Assembly: GCF_958298935.1 (NCBI RefSeq)
Contig: NC_084933.1
Location: 26,250,334-26,314,333 of the forward strand
Length of the DNA: 64,000 bases
Direction of reading: 5' to 3'
Source of the DNA: Phragmites australis
Taxonomy: Eukaryota; Streptophyta; Magnoliopsida; Poales; Poaceae
The notes below the pieces were generated by a model. The model worked only from the letters and a program-made list of their open reading frames with translations. It did not search any database and was not told the DNA's origin. Of this stretch, positions 44,130-55,453 are shown piece after piece; the first letter of the stretch is position 1, and each line of letters starts with the position of its first letter. The translations under genes were made by a program, and so were the position numbers.

Positions 44130-45200
44130 ATAATATTCTAATTACTCATTAAGTACATCATTTATCTAATCACAACTGCAATGATTAATCATAATATCAT
44201 CCTTGTAGTCCCGACATGTGTTTTGTGCCTAAGATTCGAACACACACATTTCCAACATAGGTTGTCACAACAAAGTTTAAGAAATAGCGAGTAATTAAGA
44301 TATGTTACATGTCATTAAGTCATTACATTGCCATAAACATTTACAGTACATTACGCAACAGAAAACAAAATCTATTGACAACAAAAGGTGGGTGGAGCCA
44401 TTGCCCTGAGGCACCACCCAAAAACTCGCTACTCTAGTAATTTGCACTACTCATGACCGCCGCCTACATCAGCGGGCGTGAGGTAGCTAAACACTAGCTC
44501 CTCCTCGCCTGAAGAACCTGAAAGAATGGTATGAGTACGAAGGTACTCGCAAGACTTAACCTATAATGAGTACATGTAAAAAACCTAACTCTAAGGATTA
44601 TGCATTTGGATGATTAGCAAGGAACGGTCACAAGGTTAAATAGATCCACATACGAAAGCAATTTTTGACATAAATATGTAAGCATTTACACATGACCACA
44701 TATACCATTCTATCCTATAATCAGCGACATAAACATACATATAACTGGAACCATCACAAATATATCTAAGAATAGAACCATCTCAACTACATCACAACAT
44801 ACTATACCATATCACCCAACAGTTGTGACTCTACGACCGATGCGTATGGACAGAAGCAGGCTCATGATCAAGAGGGTAGAAATTTAAATTGTTTTTACAC
44901 CCTACAGGGGTACATCTTTACCCATAGACTCAAGGAGCATTCGACTTGCATGACCACACAAGCCCACACAAGGGGTACTCGTGTCAACCTTTCTTATACC
45001 CGTAACTACCTACTTGCACATGCCTCTATAGCACTAGGGTTACTAACAGCATGTCCCAGACACCTCTGTTTCCTTGCCACCTTGCTTCTTCTATCCTTTT
45101 TCTCTTACGTGTTATTGGGATGCACGCCAAACGTTAGCATGACATATGACAATCGGCTTATCTTACCATTTAGCCATGTTTCATGAGTTTCATGCAAAAA
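44130..45200. repeat. Probable chromovirus-like LTR fragment
   Basis: AT-rich with ACCCTACAGGGGTACATCTT, GAGTACGAAGGTACTCGCAAG and CACACAAGGGGTACTCGTG blocks. I associate these with LTRs of grass chromoviruses in the reverse orientation. No ends or target duplication identified; no coding sequence. Confidence 0.4.
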
Positions 45201-45269
45201 AATTGAATGTGTCTAGAATTAATTATGATGTTATTTGACTTTTAAATGTAGTGATGCTATTAGAAGCAG

Positions 45270-46394
45270 TTTAGACCAATTAGCTTGCTGAACTGTAGCT
45301 AGAAGATCATTACTAAGGTGTTGGCTGTTAGATTGGCCGCTGCCATTGGTAAGCTGATGAACAAAACTCAGGCTTTATTAAGGGGAGAAATATATTGGAA
45401 GAAGTTGATATGATTTATGAAGTTCTAAAAGGGTTGAAAGGGAACTAAGAAGAGGGTGTGTTGATAAAATTTCATTTTGAAAAAACATACGATTCTATTA
45501 ATTGGTCTTTCTTGCTTAAAGTTCTTGAATTTAAGAAATTCCTAGGGGGGGAGTAATGGACGATTTTGCTGTATTTCCTTGCTGCGGTCTGTTCGAAAAT
45601 GGCGCAATAATACTACTTTCAAAAATAAGTTTCTTTTGACTTTGAATCAAGTGATATTGTCTACTATGGGGTATATTCATTTACGGGCTTCTCTTTTGAG
45701 TACAAGTGATATGCAAATGGTGTGTCAGGTTAGGTAACAGTAAGCAGAAAGTGGAAGGGGAAATGCTTTACCTTTGCCTTCAATCAATGAATAATAGTTT
45801 ACTTATGGCGCTGGTGTCATGCAGTTCAGAAATGTGTATTGTATTCATTAGAGATAGTCTGAAAGTAGTCATGGGATTGGGGTTGAAATATGCAAAATTA
45901 CTATATTACTAATTGGAAGTTCTGAGATTGTAAGCAAATGTTGTGATATTTTGTTTTGTCATATGTTTGACTGTGGAGTACTTGGGAGGAATATAACATT
46001 CATCAGTTGTTGGATGTCATCGGTGCGGGCTGTGTGGATACTTGGATATTGTCGGTATGTGTTTTTGCAGGCCTTGAAAATGTAGCGATGGCACTGCAGA
46101 GATTCAGAGCAGCACAATTTTTACCCGTCAAGCACAAAGAAAGGGATCAGAGAGATGGATTCTGGAGAGCTGTCGAGTGTCATGTTTAGGTTAGATTGGG
46201 CATGTAGCTTTCAGGTGTGGTGGTTGGCCTTGAGTGGTTCAGTTTTTTCTCCCATATTGTGGAGTATAGCCTTTTTTTTTTCTCCTTTTCTTTTTCGTGT
46301 TTTCCCGGAGGATGTCTGTCTGTTATACACCGCATGATTTCTTCAGAAGTCGGGGCACAATAAAGCCTTATTTCCAAAAAAAAAAAAAAAAAAA
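45270..46394 (+). pseudogene. LINE remnant: reverse-transcriptase start and 3' end with poly(A)
   Basis: 45270-45540 reads ISLLNCS, then KIITKVLAVRLAAAIGKLM and, in pieces, GRNILEEVDMIYEVLKGLKG and FHFEKTYDSINWSFLLKVLEF. These are the N-terminal blocks of plant LINE reverse transcriptases, with several stops. The YADD region is not seen. Sequence then runs as a decayed ORF2/3' region to a 19-A tail at 46376-46394, 10 bp after an AATAAAG signal. This is a classic LINE 3' end in the same orientation as the endonuclease piece at 42291. Confidence 0.8.
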
Positions 46395-46690
46395 TGGCAA
46401 ACCGAGGTTCTTGATGGGGAAGGATGCAATCGGATACGGTAGAATTGCCTGAACCGCATGTAGTGCGTCATCATCACAAATCGTTGCGATAGAACACTTC
46501 TCTAAGATAACTCCAACCTATTTCTGATTTCCTATTCTTCTGAATACGAGAATCTCCTATCTATATTTTCTTCCCTATTTTCTAGCACGTTCCAACCAGT
46601 TTTCTAAATTTGCTTCTCTGCAATCCACTCATCTTTATTTAATTAATATTGTAACTAACAAAATAATTATTTCATATTTAAACGATGTTC
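46395..46690. other. Left flank of the short-repeat region
   Basis: Starts an AT-rich stretch. CTCCAACCTATTTCTGATTT at about 46510 and the complement of AATAAGGTTGGAG near 47277 might be a MITE-like inverted pair, but the match is short. Confidence 0.3.
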
Positions 46691-47050
46691 CTTTTAACGG
46701 CTATATTTCCAACTACTCTTACAATATATGTATTTATGTAGTAACTGTTCTTACAAATTCTTACAACGTGTGTTTACGTGGTAATTACTCTTACAACGTG
46801 TGTGCTTGTATAGTATCTGTTCTTATAACACGTGTGCTTATGTGGCAGCTGCTCTTATAAATTCTTACTATATGTGTACTTATGTGGTAACTGCTCTTAC
46901 AACGTATTTGCTTGTATGGTAACTGATCTTATAACGTGTGTGCTTGTGTGGCAACTACTCTTATAAATTATTATAACACGCGTGCTTTTGAGGTAATTGC
47001 CCTTACAACATGTGTGTTTATGTGGTAACTATTCTTACAACGCATATTCA
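46690..47050. repeat. Degenerate tandem repeat, about 33-bp unit
   Basis: About ten variants of GTGGTAACTGCTCTTACAACGTGTGTGCTTAT, some with an inserted AAATTCTTAC, giving uneven spacing. Non-coding. Confidence 0.75.
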
Positions 47051-48835
47051 CTTGTTAGTCCTCATGTACTCTCTCCCCCCTCTCATCTTCTCACCTGCGC
47101 AAGAGTAGCAACAAGTGGATAGGGAACCTCTCTCATTTACCAGGTGTGGGGAGCAAGAGTGGGTAAATAGGGAGCTCAAAAATAGAGAGTTGGATAGGGA
47201 ATCTACTGGAGATTTTTTTTTGTCGTTTTTACTAAAATTGAGGATACGAAGGGGAGCAGAGAGCCGATTGAAGTTGCAATAAGGTTGGAGCCTAGGCATG
47301 TACCAATATATATACAAGGAATAGAAAAGTTTTGTTAATGACAAGATTTGGTATCTATAGTGGTTATTGAAGTGATTAGTACCTTCGATCAGATAAATAA
47401 TATCCCTAACCAGATGAACAGTACCTCCGACCAATTAACAGTAGCCGCAACTATGACCAAGTGATATGGACAGATGTTCGGATCAAAAACGTAGTCGAAT
47501 CGAAGAAGACCAAACTACAATAAAGGATACTCGAGTAGATATATAGGAATTTACGTAGTTGAATAGAAAAGATATGTTAGTTATAGAAAGTTTAGACTCA
47601 TGTGTTATAGCCAAATCATATCGGTAAGTCTTGTTTGATTTGAATTAACAGTCATGATCTCTTACTAGCTTACGGCTAAGATCTGTCGCCTTTTAAATAT
47701 GAGAGGATCATGATCGATTAAAAAAATAAAACAATTGATCAAATACCAATATGCATCTACTAATTTTCTATCTAGCTCATGTAGTCCTGTTTTTTCTTCC
47801 TCCTCCTCCTACTGCTACTCTTTCTTGATCTCGACGACCAAGGACAAGCCGTCGGTTGACGTACCCTGACGGAGTCCTTCCCAGGTGTGATTTACTGACG
47901 AAGATCCGTCGCCGTAGTGACAGGCTGGGTTTCTTAGGTGTTGCTCGTCGGGTTAATTATTCTTTATTGGTTTCCTGTAAATTGATCGTTCGTTACCATG
48001 AAAATGCAATAGTTATCTCTATTGAACGTCCTACATGTGATGCTATAAATTACACATTAAATACTCAGTGTTTGGTACGACAACTTTTCACATCAACAAG
48101 TTCAATATATGTACACATGTGTATGGTGCTCTCTAAAGAGACGAATGCAAAATGAATCAAAATGCCAATGTGACTAGTGTGCTGCCGACTGCGTCTCCCT
48201 TTTCCTTTTCCTTTCGGTGAAATGGACATTAATATTCTGTGCTTGTACGAATGCTGATGAAATTGGCAAGCTGCCGACTTCCGACGCTCCGAGGAAAAAC
48301 GTGACATGCGTTCAGTTCAAAGAAAAATATGATATGTCAACTTGAATGAAAGCGGCTCCGGTGGTCTGCAAGATTTTTATACTTTTGTGACAACTGGCCC
48401 GCTGCCCGGCGGCCGCATTTCCATTGAGAGCCAGGAACATGTCGACTGGGCCTTGTATGTATCTTCCGTCTCAAATGGAACTATCTGGATTCGATCCCTG
48501 GGATCAGCATCTGGTCTCACCGGGACAGGACCTCAAACAAATTCGTTGCCTCCTGCGCATGGGCGCACATGGTGTCACAATGAAAATACGACGTGTCAGT
48601 TGTCTGCGAAGTCTGGGATGGTTTCATTGATCTTATTATGGATGTGATCTTTTGGCTATGTATAGTTATAGATCTGAATACGTGCGTAGGGTTACAGATA
48701 CCCAGTAGAGAGGAAAAAAAACACAAACAAACTTTGCCAGTTGCAACGTTTCAGAATAGGGCCAGCCCCAGTTATAGAAAGCAGAAAATAATTTTTTTAT
48801 ATTTTTTTAATATTTTCAAAATACACGTTGGTTTG
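47051..48835. other. Intergenic sequence, nothing recognised
   Basis: Open frames up to 128 codons (47048-47434, minus) lack any motif. A CTCCTC-rich run at 47787-47815. Confidence 0.4.
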
Positions 48836-49015
48836 AAAAAATTGCATGCGTAGTCTACCGTCGCCCGTTCAACGGACGAGAAACTTAGGTCCTGACGCTC
48901 AGTGCATTAAATAACAGGAGAGAGAAACATCTCGCCCGTTCAGTGGACGAGAATTTGGTCTCGCCCACTGAACGGGTGACATTTTTATTAATATACAGCA
49001 GAATAGACATATGTA
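48836..49015. repeat. Short palindromic CGCCCGTTC boxes
   Basis: CGTCGCCCGTTCAACGGACGAG, CTCGCCCGTTCAGTGGACGAG and CTCGCCCACTGAACGGGTGAC lie within 140 bp. The last is the complement type of the first two. A related box (CCCAACGAACGGGTGACA) lies in the foldback element near 11574, suggesting a shared repeat family. Confidence 0.5.
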
Positions 49016-49526
49016 TAATTGTTTTTTCTAATATAACATTTGTATACAGCAATTTGAAAAATATTACACATTCATTCGGCGAAATATGCTAGTTGTGCAA
49101 ATAGTTATCCAAACGGCATCATGGGGTGGTTCGTTCTATTCTTAATTTTGGTTCGATGCTATTTTATCGATATTTCTTTATTTAGTTAATGTAAAAGTGT
49201 GTGAGTTAATTATTTAAGTGAAACAACATTAGGAGGATATAAAATCTAATTCGTTGAACAATAGTAGTTGTGAAGCATAATTATCATATAACCCGACACG
49301 GAGGTTACATATGCTGATAAACATTATATAGAACATAGGGTTTATCGTTGCTGCGTGAATGGATCATAACTATAAAAAGATAATGATAGCAAACGTTGGC
49401 ATGTATGGTCGCGTAAAGACTAATCTAATAGTGTGATGCTGATAAACCTAAAATACCTTAGAGAATAAAAATAGACTGGGTTACAATAAATACTCTCTAT
49501 TGAATGCATATAGGATATTTTTTCTT

Positions 49527-52500
49527 TCATAGGGTATCGGGACCCTCCGCCTTATCGCGATAGGACCTCTCCCACTTTCTTTCTCTCATTGCTTCGCGTG
49601 CCTCAGCCGCAGCATGCTCCTTCGTTGCCTTCCTCATGCGCTCCTCCTCTTGACGCTTGAGTCGTAGTTCCTCCTGTTGTTGCTCGTACTCCCGGCATTG
49701 CCTCCTCTACCGCATGCTCATATCGACCCATCGCTTCTGGTTCTCAGTTTGCTCCATGTTCAACCATCCCATGAAGTCATAGATAGGTGGAGGAGACTGA
49801 AGAAATAAAACAAGATGAGAGATTAGTAAGACAGTGCATAAAATTATATAGAAAGTACCATATGAGTGATCTATATCGCTATACCGGTGGGTACTCATAT
49901 AGTCTATATCGAGACAGGTTGTACTGGTAGTTGGCACACATGAAGAAGCGTATTCCATAGGTGTAGGAGATGTCCTGAGACTCACGAAGCCTACAAAGGT
50001 CGCCACAGAAGCATTGTAACATCCTGAGTTTTAGCATACTAATTAATTGTAAATTTCACTCCAAATTAAAACTTTTTGTGATTAATTAAGCCAACTAAAA
50101 CCAAGGAAAAATACATATTCAAATGTATTAAGTTGACTAGGTATTCCAAGATACAATAAAAGTATTTCCGAAATGCACTAGAGTTATCTCCAAAATAATC
50201 CGTGCATTAAATTGGTTAATATGCATTAGTTTATGGTTTTTAAATCTATTCTTAGATTCTATTCAGCTTAAATCTAATTTGAATTCAAATCTTTTTTATT
50301 TGAATCTGCTTCCAAATATCAGAGCTTAACTCCAATTTTGTAAATTCAAATAACCTCAATTGAATTTATGCCAAGTCCAGAGTTAAAACTAAATTCAAAT
50401 ACTTCCATTTTAATTTAAACCCAAACCTCTTTTTTCTTTTCTTTTTTTCTTCTTCTCGGGCCCAATCTCTCTCCCTCTCTCTTTTCACCGGCCCAGCCAA
50501 CCAGTTAACCTCAGCCAGCATAGCTTCTTCCCTCTCTCCCACGCCAGGGCCACAAGCACGCCGCCAGCCCAGCCTCCCTCATGCGCGATGGCCAGCCCGC
50601 TACCCTCCCCCTCCCGCACATGCTCGGTCGTCCACATATCACCAATCCTGTGGTCGCTCGCCCGCGCCCTCTCCTTCCTCCTCCAGCGTGACGCCATGCC
50701 TCTTGCCACTGCGACAGCCGCCTCCTCCTCGGGAAATAGCAGTCGCTTGACCACGTTCGTGCTCTCTCTCCTCTCTCTTTGCTCTCTCCCGCGCACTGCT
50801 GAGCGTATGCCACCCACGACTTTTGTGGCCCGCGCATGTGGCCCGCGCAATGCCGCCATGACATGGGAAATATCCCCGCTGGCCACCATCCTGTTCCTCA
50901 GGGACAGTGCGACGTGCCCACTGCCTCTCTGTAGTTCCCTTCCCCTCTATAAATATGGCAGCCCAGTCCCCATTTCCCCATTTTTTCATCTCACCACCAC
51001 CAGAGCTTCGTCGTCACCGCCATTACGCATCACTGTAGCTTGCCATTGCCGATCAACCACCCGAGTGCTGCCGAGGAACAACATGAAGCCACCATCGTCC
51101 CTATGCCGCTCTTCGTCAACCAGAAGCTCGATGGGAGGCCACCCACGCCGAACGCCAAGCAACTCTACCGCTACTAAACCGTCGCTCCGTCGGTTGCCAG
51201 CCAGTATCTCACCATTCTTGCTCTCGGTGAGCATCCCAGCCCCCTCACGAACCCTCCCAGTTAGCATGTAGACATCCCCTTGCTTTCATCTCACGCATAG
51301 CCGCATGCAGCCGTGGTTCTTGCTCCGCCGTCATGCAATAGCTCCCTGTCGGTGTGCATATGCCTCTGTGTGTGGTCCGACCATTATGCCGTGTAGTCCA
51401 GGGAGCTCTAGGCCCCTTTTTTCGTGCATGTTGACCATGCCTGTGCGGAGGGGGGGTGCTGTCTAGCAGTCTTGCGCCACTGCCGTCTATTCTGGCCATC
51501 GTCTGGTGCTGCGCCGGCCATGGACTGCCATCAATATGCCCCTAGAAGAGTTCCCCATAGCGCCTAGGTCACCGGCGTTAGCTTCCCATGGTGGAACTAC
51601 AGTGGGAACGCAAATGCCAGCGAGCTCTCCAGTGCAGCTCCACCGAATTGCTCACCGCTAGCCGTTCTTTCCTCTCCCCTTTGCTGTCGCTCTCTGCGCC
51701 CGCTCGCATGCCGCGTAGCCCATCAGGCTGGCACAACCACCCAAAGTTCATGATCCAGTGGGCCTGCCCAGCTCCAGCCCGCTAACCAGTTGACCTGACC
51801 CGAGCAGGCCAAGTACTGTGCAGCCTAAGCCCAATCTGAGCCCAACCAAGTATTGTTCATGCAGGCCCAGGCTACTGTTCATGTGGGTCCCACTCATGAA
51901 TAGTGTTATTTTGTATTTTATCGATTAATTTTAGATTAAAACTTCTAGGAGTCATAACTTCTTCCTTCTAGCTCTGATTTCGGCGATTCTTTCACCGAAA
52001 TTCATCTAAATTCGAGATCTATCTATTCATCACAATGTGATATCCTTTAGGGCTCATTTATTTTTCCATTGGTGTTATTTGATTCTTCCCAAGTATACCC
52101 ATTAATGACCGTAGTCACAATTACAGAACCACCAGAATTCTGCGAGTGCTGCGTGAGAAGCATCAGGAGCGAGGAAGATTCTGACTACAACCAAGACCTT
52201 GAAGAAAACTTCAGAGAAGTCAAGTCCTATCTCCTTGATCATATTGGATCTATGTTTTCAAGTAATCTATATGATCAACTAAAACATAACTTATTATCGC
52301 ATGTGCTATGTATCGTGTTTTCCTTAAAAACTGCATGTAATAGTTAATCATATTAACACTTGCTCTAAATGTTATCATCTAAAATACATATCACCCTAGG
52401 ATTACTTATTTTTATCTATATTAATAACAAACGACGCATTGATATCTAACATGCTTAGGATTGAATACGTCTCCTGGATTGAATACGTCTCCTCGGAGAC

Positions 52501-53894
52501 GTCGCTTTTAAAACACATCTCCTTGGAGATAAGATTTACTGTTATCAATGATAAACTCATAAACTATGAATTCTTGATGGTTGTGAATTCTGTGATGGTT
52601 GTGAAATCCTTGATGCCATATGAGATGTGGAGGGTGATGTGTAAAAATGGGTGAAAACTATTTTGATAGGGACAGGTGGAGTAGTACTCTGGACGAGGAT
52701 GCTCCTGGTGGTTTGAGTTACCTCTATGGTATTCATTGCCAGAAGATACCTGCCTCGGCCGTTTAAGGACCGAGTCATTGTGCCATCATGCTTAGCAACC
52801 CCTGTGCAATCATGTATCCTGAATGCACAGGACTTGACTTCTCCTTCACCGGACAGAGTTGGGCATCGTACTAGGTAGCTGAGAGTAGCAAGCAATCAAG
52901 TGACCATCTATCCCTCTGTTTGAAGATTGCTAGAATCAGCCTAGGCTTAAAAGGGGGGCTAGCCTTCAATACATGTCCTCTGGTACTTGGGGTTAAATCT
53001 TATAGAAAATCACTGCAGAAAAGGTGATTGGAGTGTCTCGGTATGATTCCCTCCTCTGCTTGCAACGGTTGGAGGCTAAGCATATCTCGCGAGTACAATG
53101 TACAACATCTGCATAGTGTAAATCTATTCAAATAGTCATGTCTGTGGTCATGGACATGCGAAAGTAGTAGAGTGTGTACACTAGATGTCTGTATGATGAG
53201 GTTGTTGTCTCAATCCACCAGAAGCTGTGTGGTACTAGTGGTACACTAGATGTGATGATAGGGACTGCGGAGCAAGGTGTAGCCCCTCCTAGGACCAAAA
53301 AACCCTAGATATAGCTTGTTACATGGTTTTGAACTATTTAAACAGTTTTGAACTCGACCGTAGATGATACAATTGAATACCTGCATAAAACTACTTTGCG
53401 CTAAATAAAACTGTAAAGCCTTATCCTTGAACTGCCTTTTAAACATCTATCTACCATTTGAAGTAGTACAGAGCTTGCTGAGTACCTTCCGTACTCACTA
53501 TTATTGCCATTCAGATGAGAAAGCCGATGCCGACTTCGCGGAGGTGCAAGTGAGTATGAAGAATAGTCATAGAAGTTGCGTTCGCACCCTAACTACTTGT
53601 GGCTATAGGTCCTTACTTTCCACTGTGTTTTGTTGGCCATTCGACTGGGTTTGTAATATACTTTATGGTTTGTAAATCTTTTATACTCCGAACCTTAATA
53701 TTTATGTACAAAGTTTGACTGTGATACTACAATTGTTATACTATGCGTACCAACTACTCAATCCAGGGATTGATATAGGAGGCATATGAGATCCCAGGTT
53801 TGGGGTCTTATAAGCACATCGGTGGTTCAACCACCTGGAGATGAAAATTCCCCAATGTTTCTTGGGGTGGGCTTGGTGGTGTTAAGAAAGACAT
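49527..53894 (-). pseudogene. GRF zinc-finger protein gene, split by a 3.8-kb solo LTR
   Basis: Start ATG at 53894 (MSFLTPPSPP). The first exon runs to 53813, where a solo LTR (50015-53812) is inserted, and resumes at 50009. Joined, the frame carries a GRF-type finger: CFCGDLCRLRESQ, then a Gly/Phe-containing YTYGIRFFMCANY block. After an intron (donor near 49860, acceptor near 49797) comes a charged coiled-coil tail (RQEEERMRKATKEHAAAEAR) ending PDTL at the TGA 49529-49527. A TAG interrupts the last exon (49709-49707). GRF fingers bind single-stranded nucleic acid; in grasses this finger-plus-coil layout occurs with transposon-related genes. A TATA-like sequence lies about 45 bp upstream (53934-53942). 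Not functional as it stands. Confidence 0.78.
50015..53812 (+). mobile_element. Solo LTR, chromovirus-like Gypsy, 3.8 kb
   Basis: Begins TGTAACATCCTGAGTTTTAG and ends GGTTTGGGGTCTTATA (canonical CA end changed to TA). Flanking 5-mers are AGCAT (50010-50014) and AGCAC (53813-53817), a target-site duplication with one change. The length and the TGTAACAtCC/GGGTCTTAcA ends fit Tekay-like chromovirus LTRs. No internal genes are present. Open frames within it (for example 50588-51271, 227 codons) are not retroelement genes and I do not call them. It sits inside the GRF finger exon. Confidence 0.82.
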
Positions 53895-53942
53895 TGCAGT
53901 TGAGAGAGTTTAGGAAGGAGTGGTCTATATATGGTTGAGGGT

Positions 53943-54600
53943 AGGGTTATTTATGGTGGTTGGGGTTTGGTGCATGGACTAAGTGCATGGGCACGACTGG
54001 AAGTTGGAGCATGGGATTCCCTGTGAAAGCTAGAAAAGCCATGGTATTAATGTTTGGAAAAGATTTCTTGTGAAAGATGTTGCTTGTTGTGGTCATTTCA
54101 TTCTGCAAAAGTTCAGGAAGGAGTTATTATTGCCACTTGAGGGATGAGTGGTTCAACTAGTGTAGACCATTGGGTTTGTTACAGCCAATGTATTCCACGT
54201 AAGGAATGCATGTGTCATATGCTACATGTATCGTACTATCACTGTTGCAGTTTATGATGGTGTTATCAATTCAGTATGACTAGAAGCAATGTATCCTGAA
54301 TGTAGTAGTGGTAGGGTTCGTAGTGCGAATGGTTTTGATGTTGAAAGCTACAAGCCAACGATTAATTACCTGATAGGACAGCACCCCTACCCTAGCTCCT
54401 ACCTCTGGCACGCTTTCACCTACGTGCTGATGCTGGTTTTCACCTTAATGTAAAGTAGGTTTCAGAAACTATACAATTGTCAGTGGTACCCCTAATAGGC
54501 CGGTGCAGTCTAACGAATAGACTTTTTGGTGCTACCCCTAATAGGTTGGTGCAGTTTAGGCAATAGGCTTTTCAGTGCTGTCACATCTATCCACTACCGT
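53943..54600. other. Region between two divergent GRF-type genes
   Basis: Short direct repeat (ACCCCTAATAGG(C/T)(C/T)GGTGCAGT at about 54488 and 54534). Otherwise no feature; probably the promoter region of the two divergent decayed genes. Confidence 0.4.
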
Positions 54601-54675
54601 CGAGACATCTTGTATATAAATAAAATACAATCGATTCTCTACTCACATCTCCTGATCTTGAATTGAATCGAGACA

Positions 54676-55142
54676 ATGTCATATCCTCATCCTCCCGATG
54701 GCCCCATCGAACCACCACCTCCTCACCCCCATTTAGACGTCTATGGTAGAGATTACTTTGGTAACCACAATGCTCTTCCTTGCTCATTTTAGCTGCCATG
54801 TAAGCATGGAGATGACATTGTAGTCCAAGTTTATGAGCATTTCAGTGATGCAGGCTGTCAATTCTTCCATTATCCACATTTCAGAGTACAAATAAATAAT
54901 ACTCACTTTCTATCCTATTATCTCAACACCATTTACTTAAGTCATCTATCACTTTTTTCCAGATGGATGATTGTGGGTTCCAGTACTAGATTGACCCGTG
55001 GATAAAACCACACATTCAAGAATACGTCCGTCATCTTCACGTCGTTATCGAGGAACTACAGGAACAATTGTGCCAAGAGAGAGGCAGAAATGTCAAAAGA
55101 TGCTATATCCCACCTCACATGGTGGGTTGGAGGAACAACTAG
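54676..55142 (+). pseudogene. Second GRF-type zinc-finger gene, decayed
   Basis: Two exons, 54676-54885 and 54963-55142 (GT-AG, phase 0), with a TATA box at 54613-54622. Exon 1 reads MSYPHPPDGPIEPPPPHPH, then LPCKHGDDIVVQVYEHFSDAG and QFFHYPHFR. Exon 2 reads MDDCGFQY, then IDPWIKPHIQEYVRHLHVVI and a coil. The pattern matches plant GRF fingers (PCKHG...GRxFFxCP...DCGFxYWxD), but the Cys in the FFxCP block is His-Tyr. In-frame stops occur at 54790-54792 and at 54987-54989, where Trp is expected. Divergent from the GRF gene starting at 53894, 780 bp away. Confidence 0.65.
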
Positions 55143-55453
55143 AAGTAATATCCATGTGTTCTAGTTATCAGCAAAGGATTTGATTTCGTATTTAACTTGT
55201 ACAATTTTTCATTCCCTATGGTATGTTAGGTGAAGTGCCGATACACCACTAGAGGTATCGTATATGCTATCGTTCATTCAGTCAACATGTTTATTATAAT
55301 TGTTATGGAATGGTCATTGTACAAGTCAATGGTCCCAATAGAATCGTAAAACAAAAACACAGCACCGGAAAGCTATTATGATAGTAACAATAATATAATA
55401 TCATGAAGAAAGATAATAACATAACATCATGAAACTAGTAATGACATGTCTAC
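55143..55453. other. Short spacer between convergent decayed genes
   Basis: AT-rich, no feature seen between the plus-strand GRF gene and the minus-strand PMD gene. Confidence 0.4.

Noticed and set aside
49707..50006. 99-codon minus frame
   Set aside because: It is the wrong frame of the GRF finger exon; the finger cysteines appear in the neighbouring frame.
50588..51271. 227-codon open frame, the longest plus-strand frame in the window
   Set aside because: Lies wholly inside the 3.8-kb solo LTR, is rich in Ser/Pro/Arg from composition, and has minus-strand frames of similar length.
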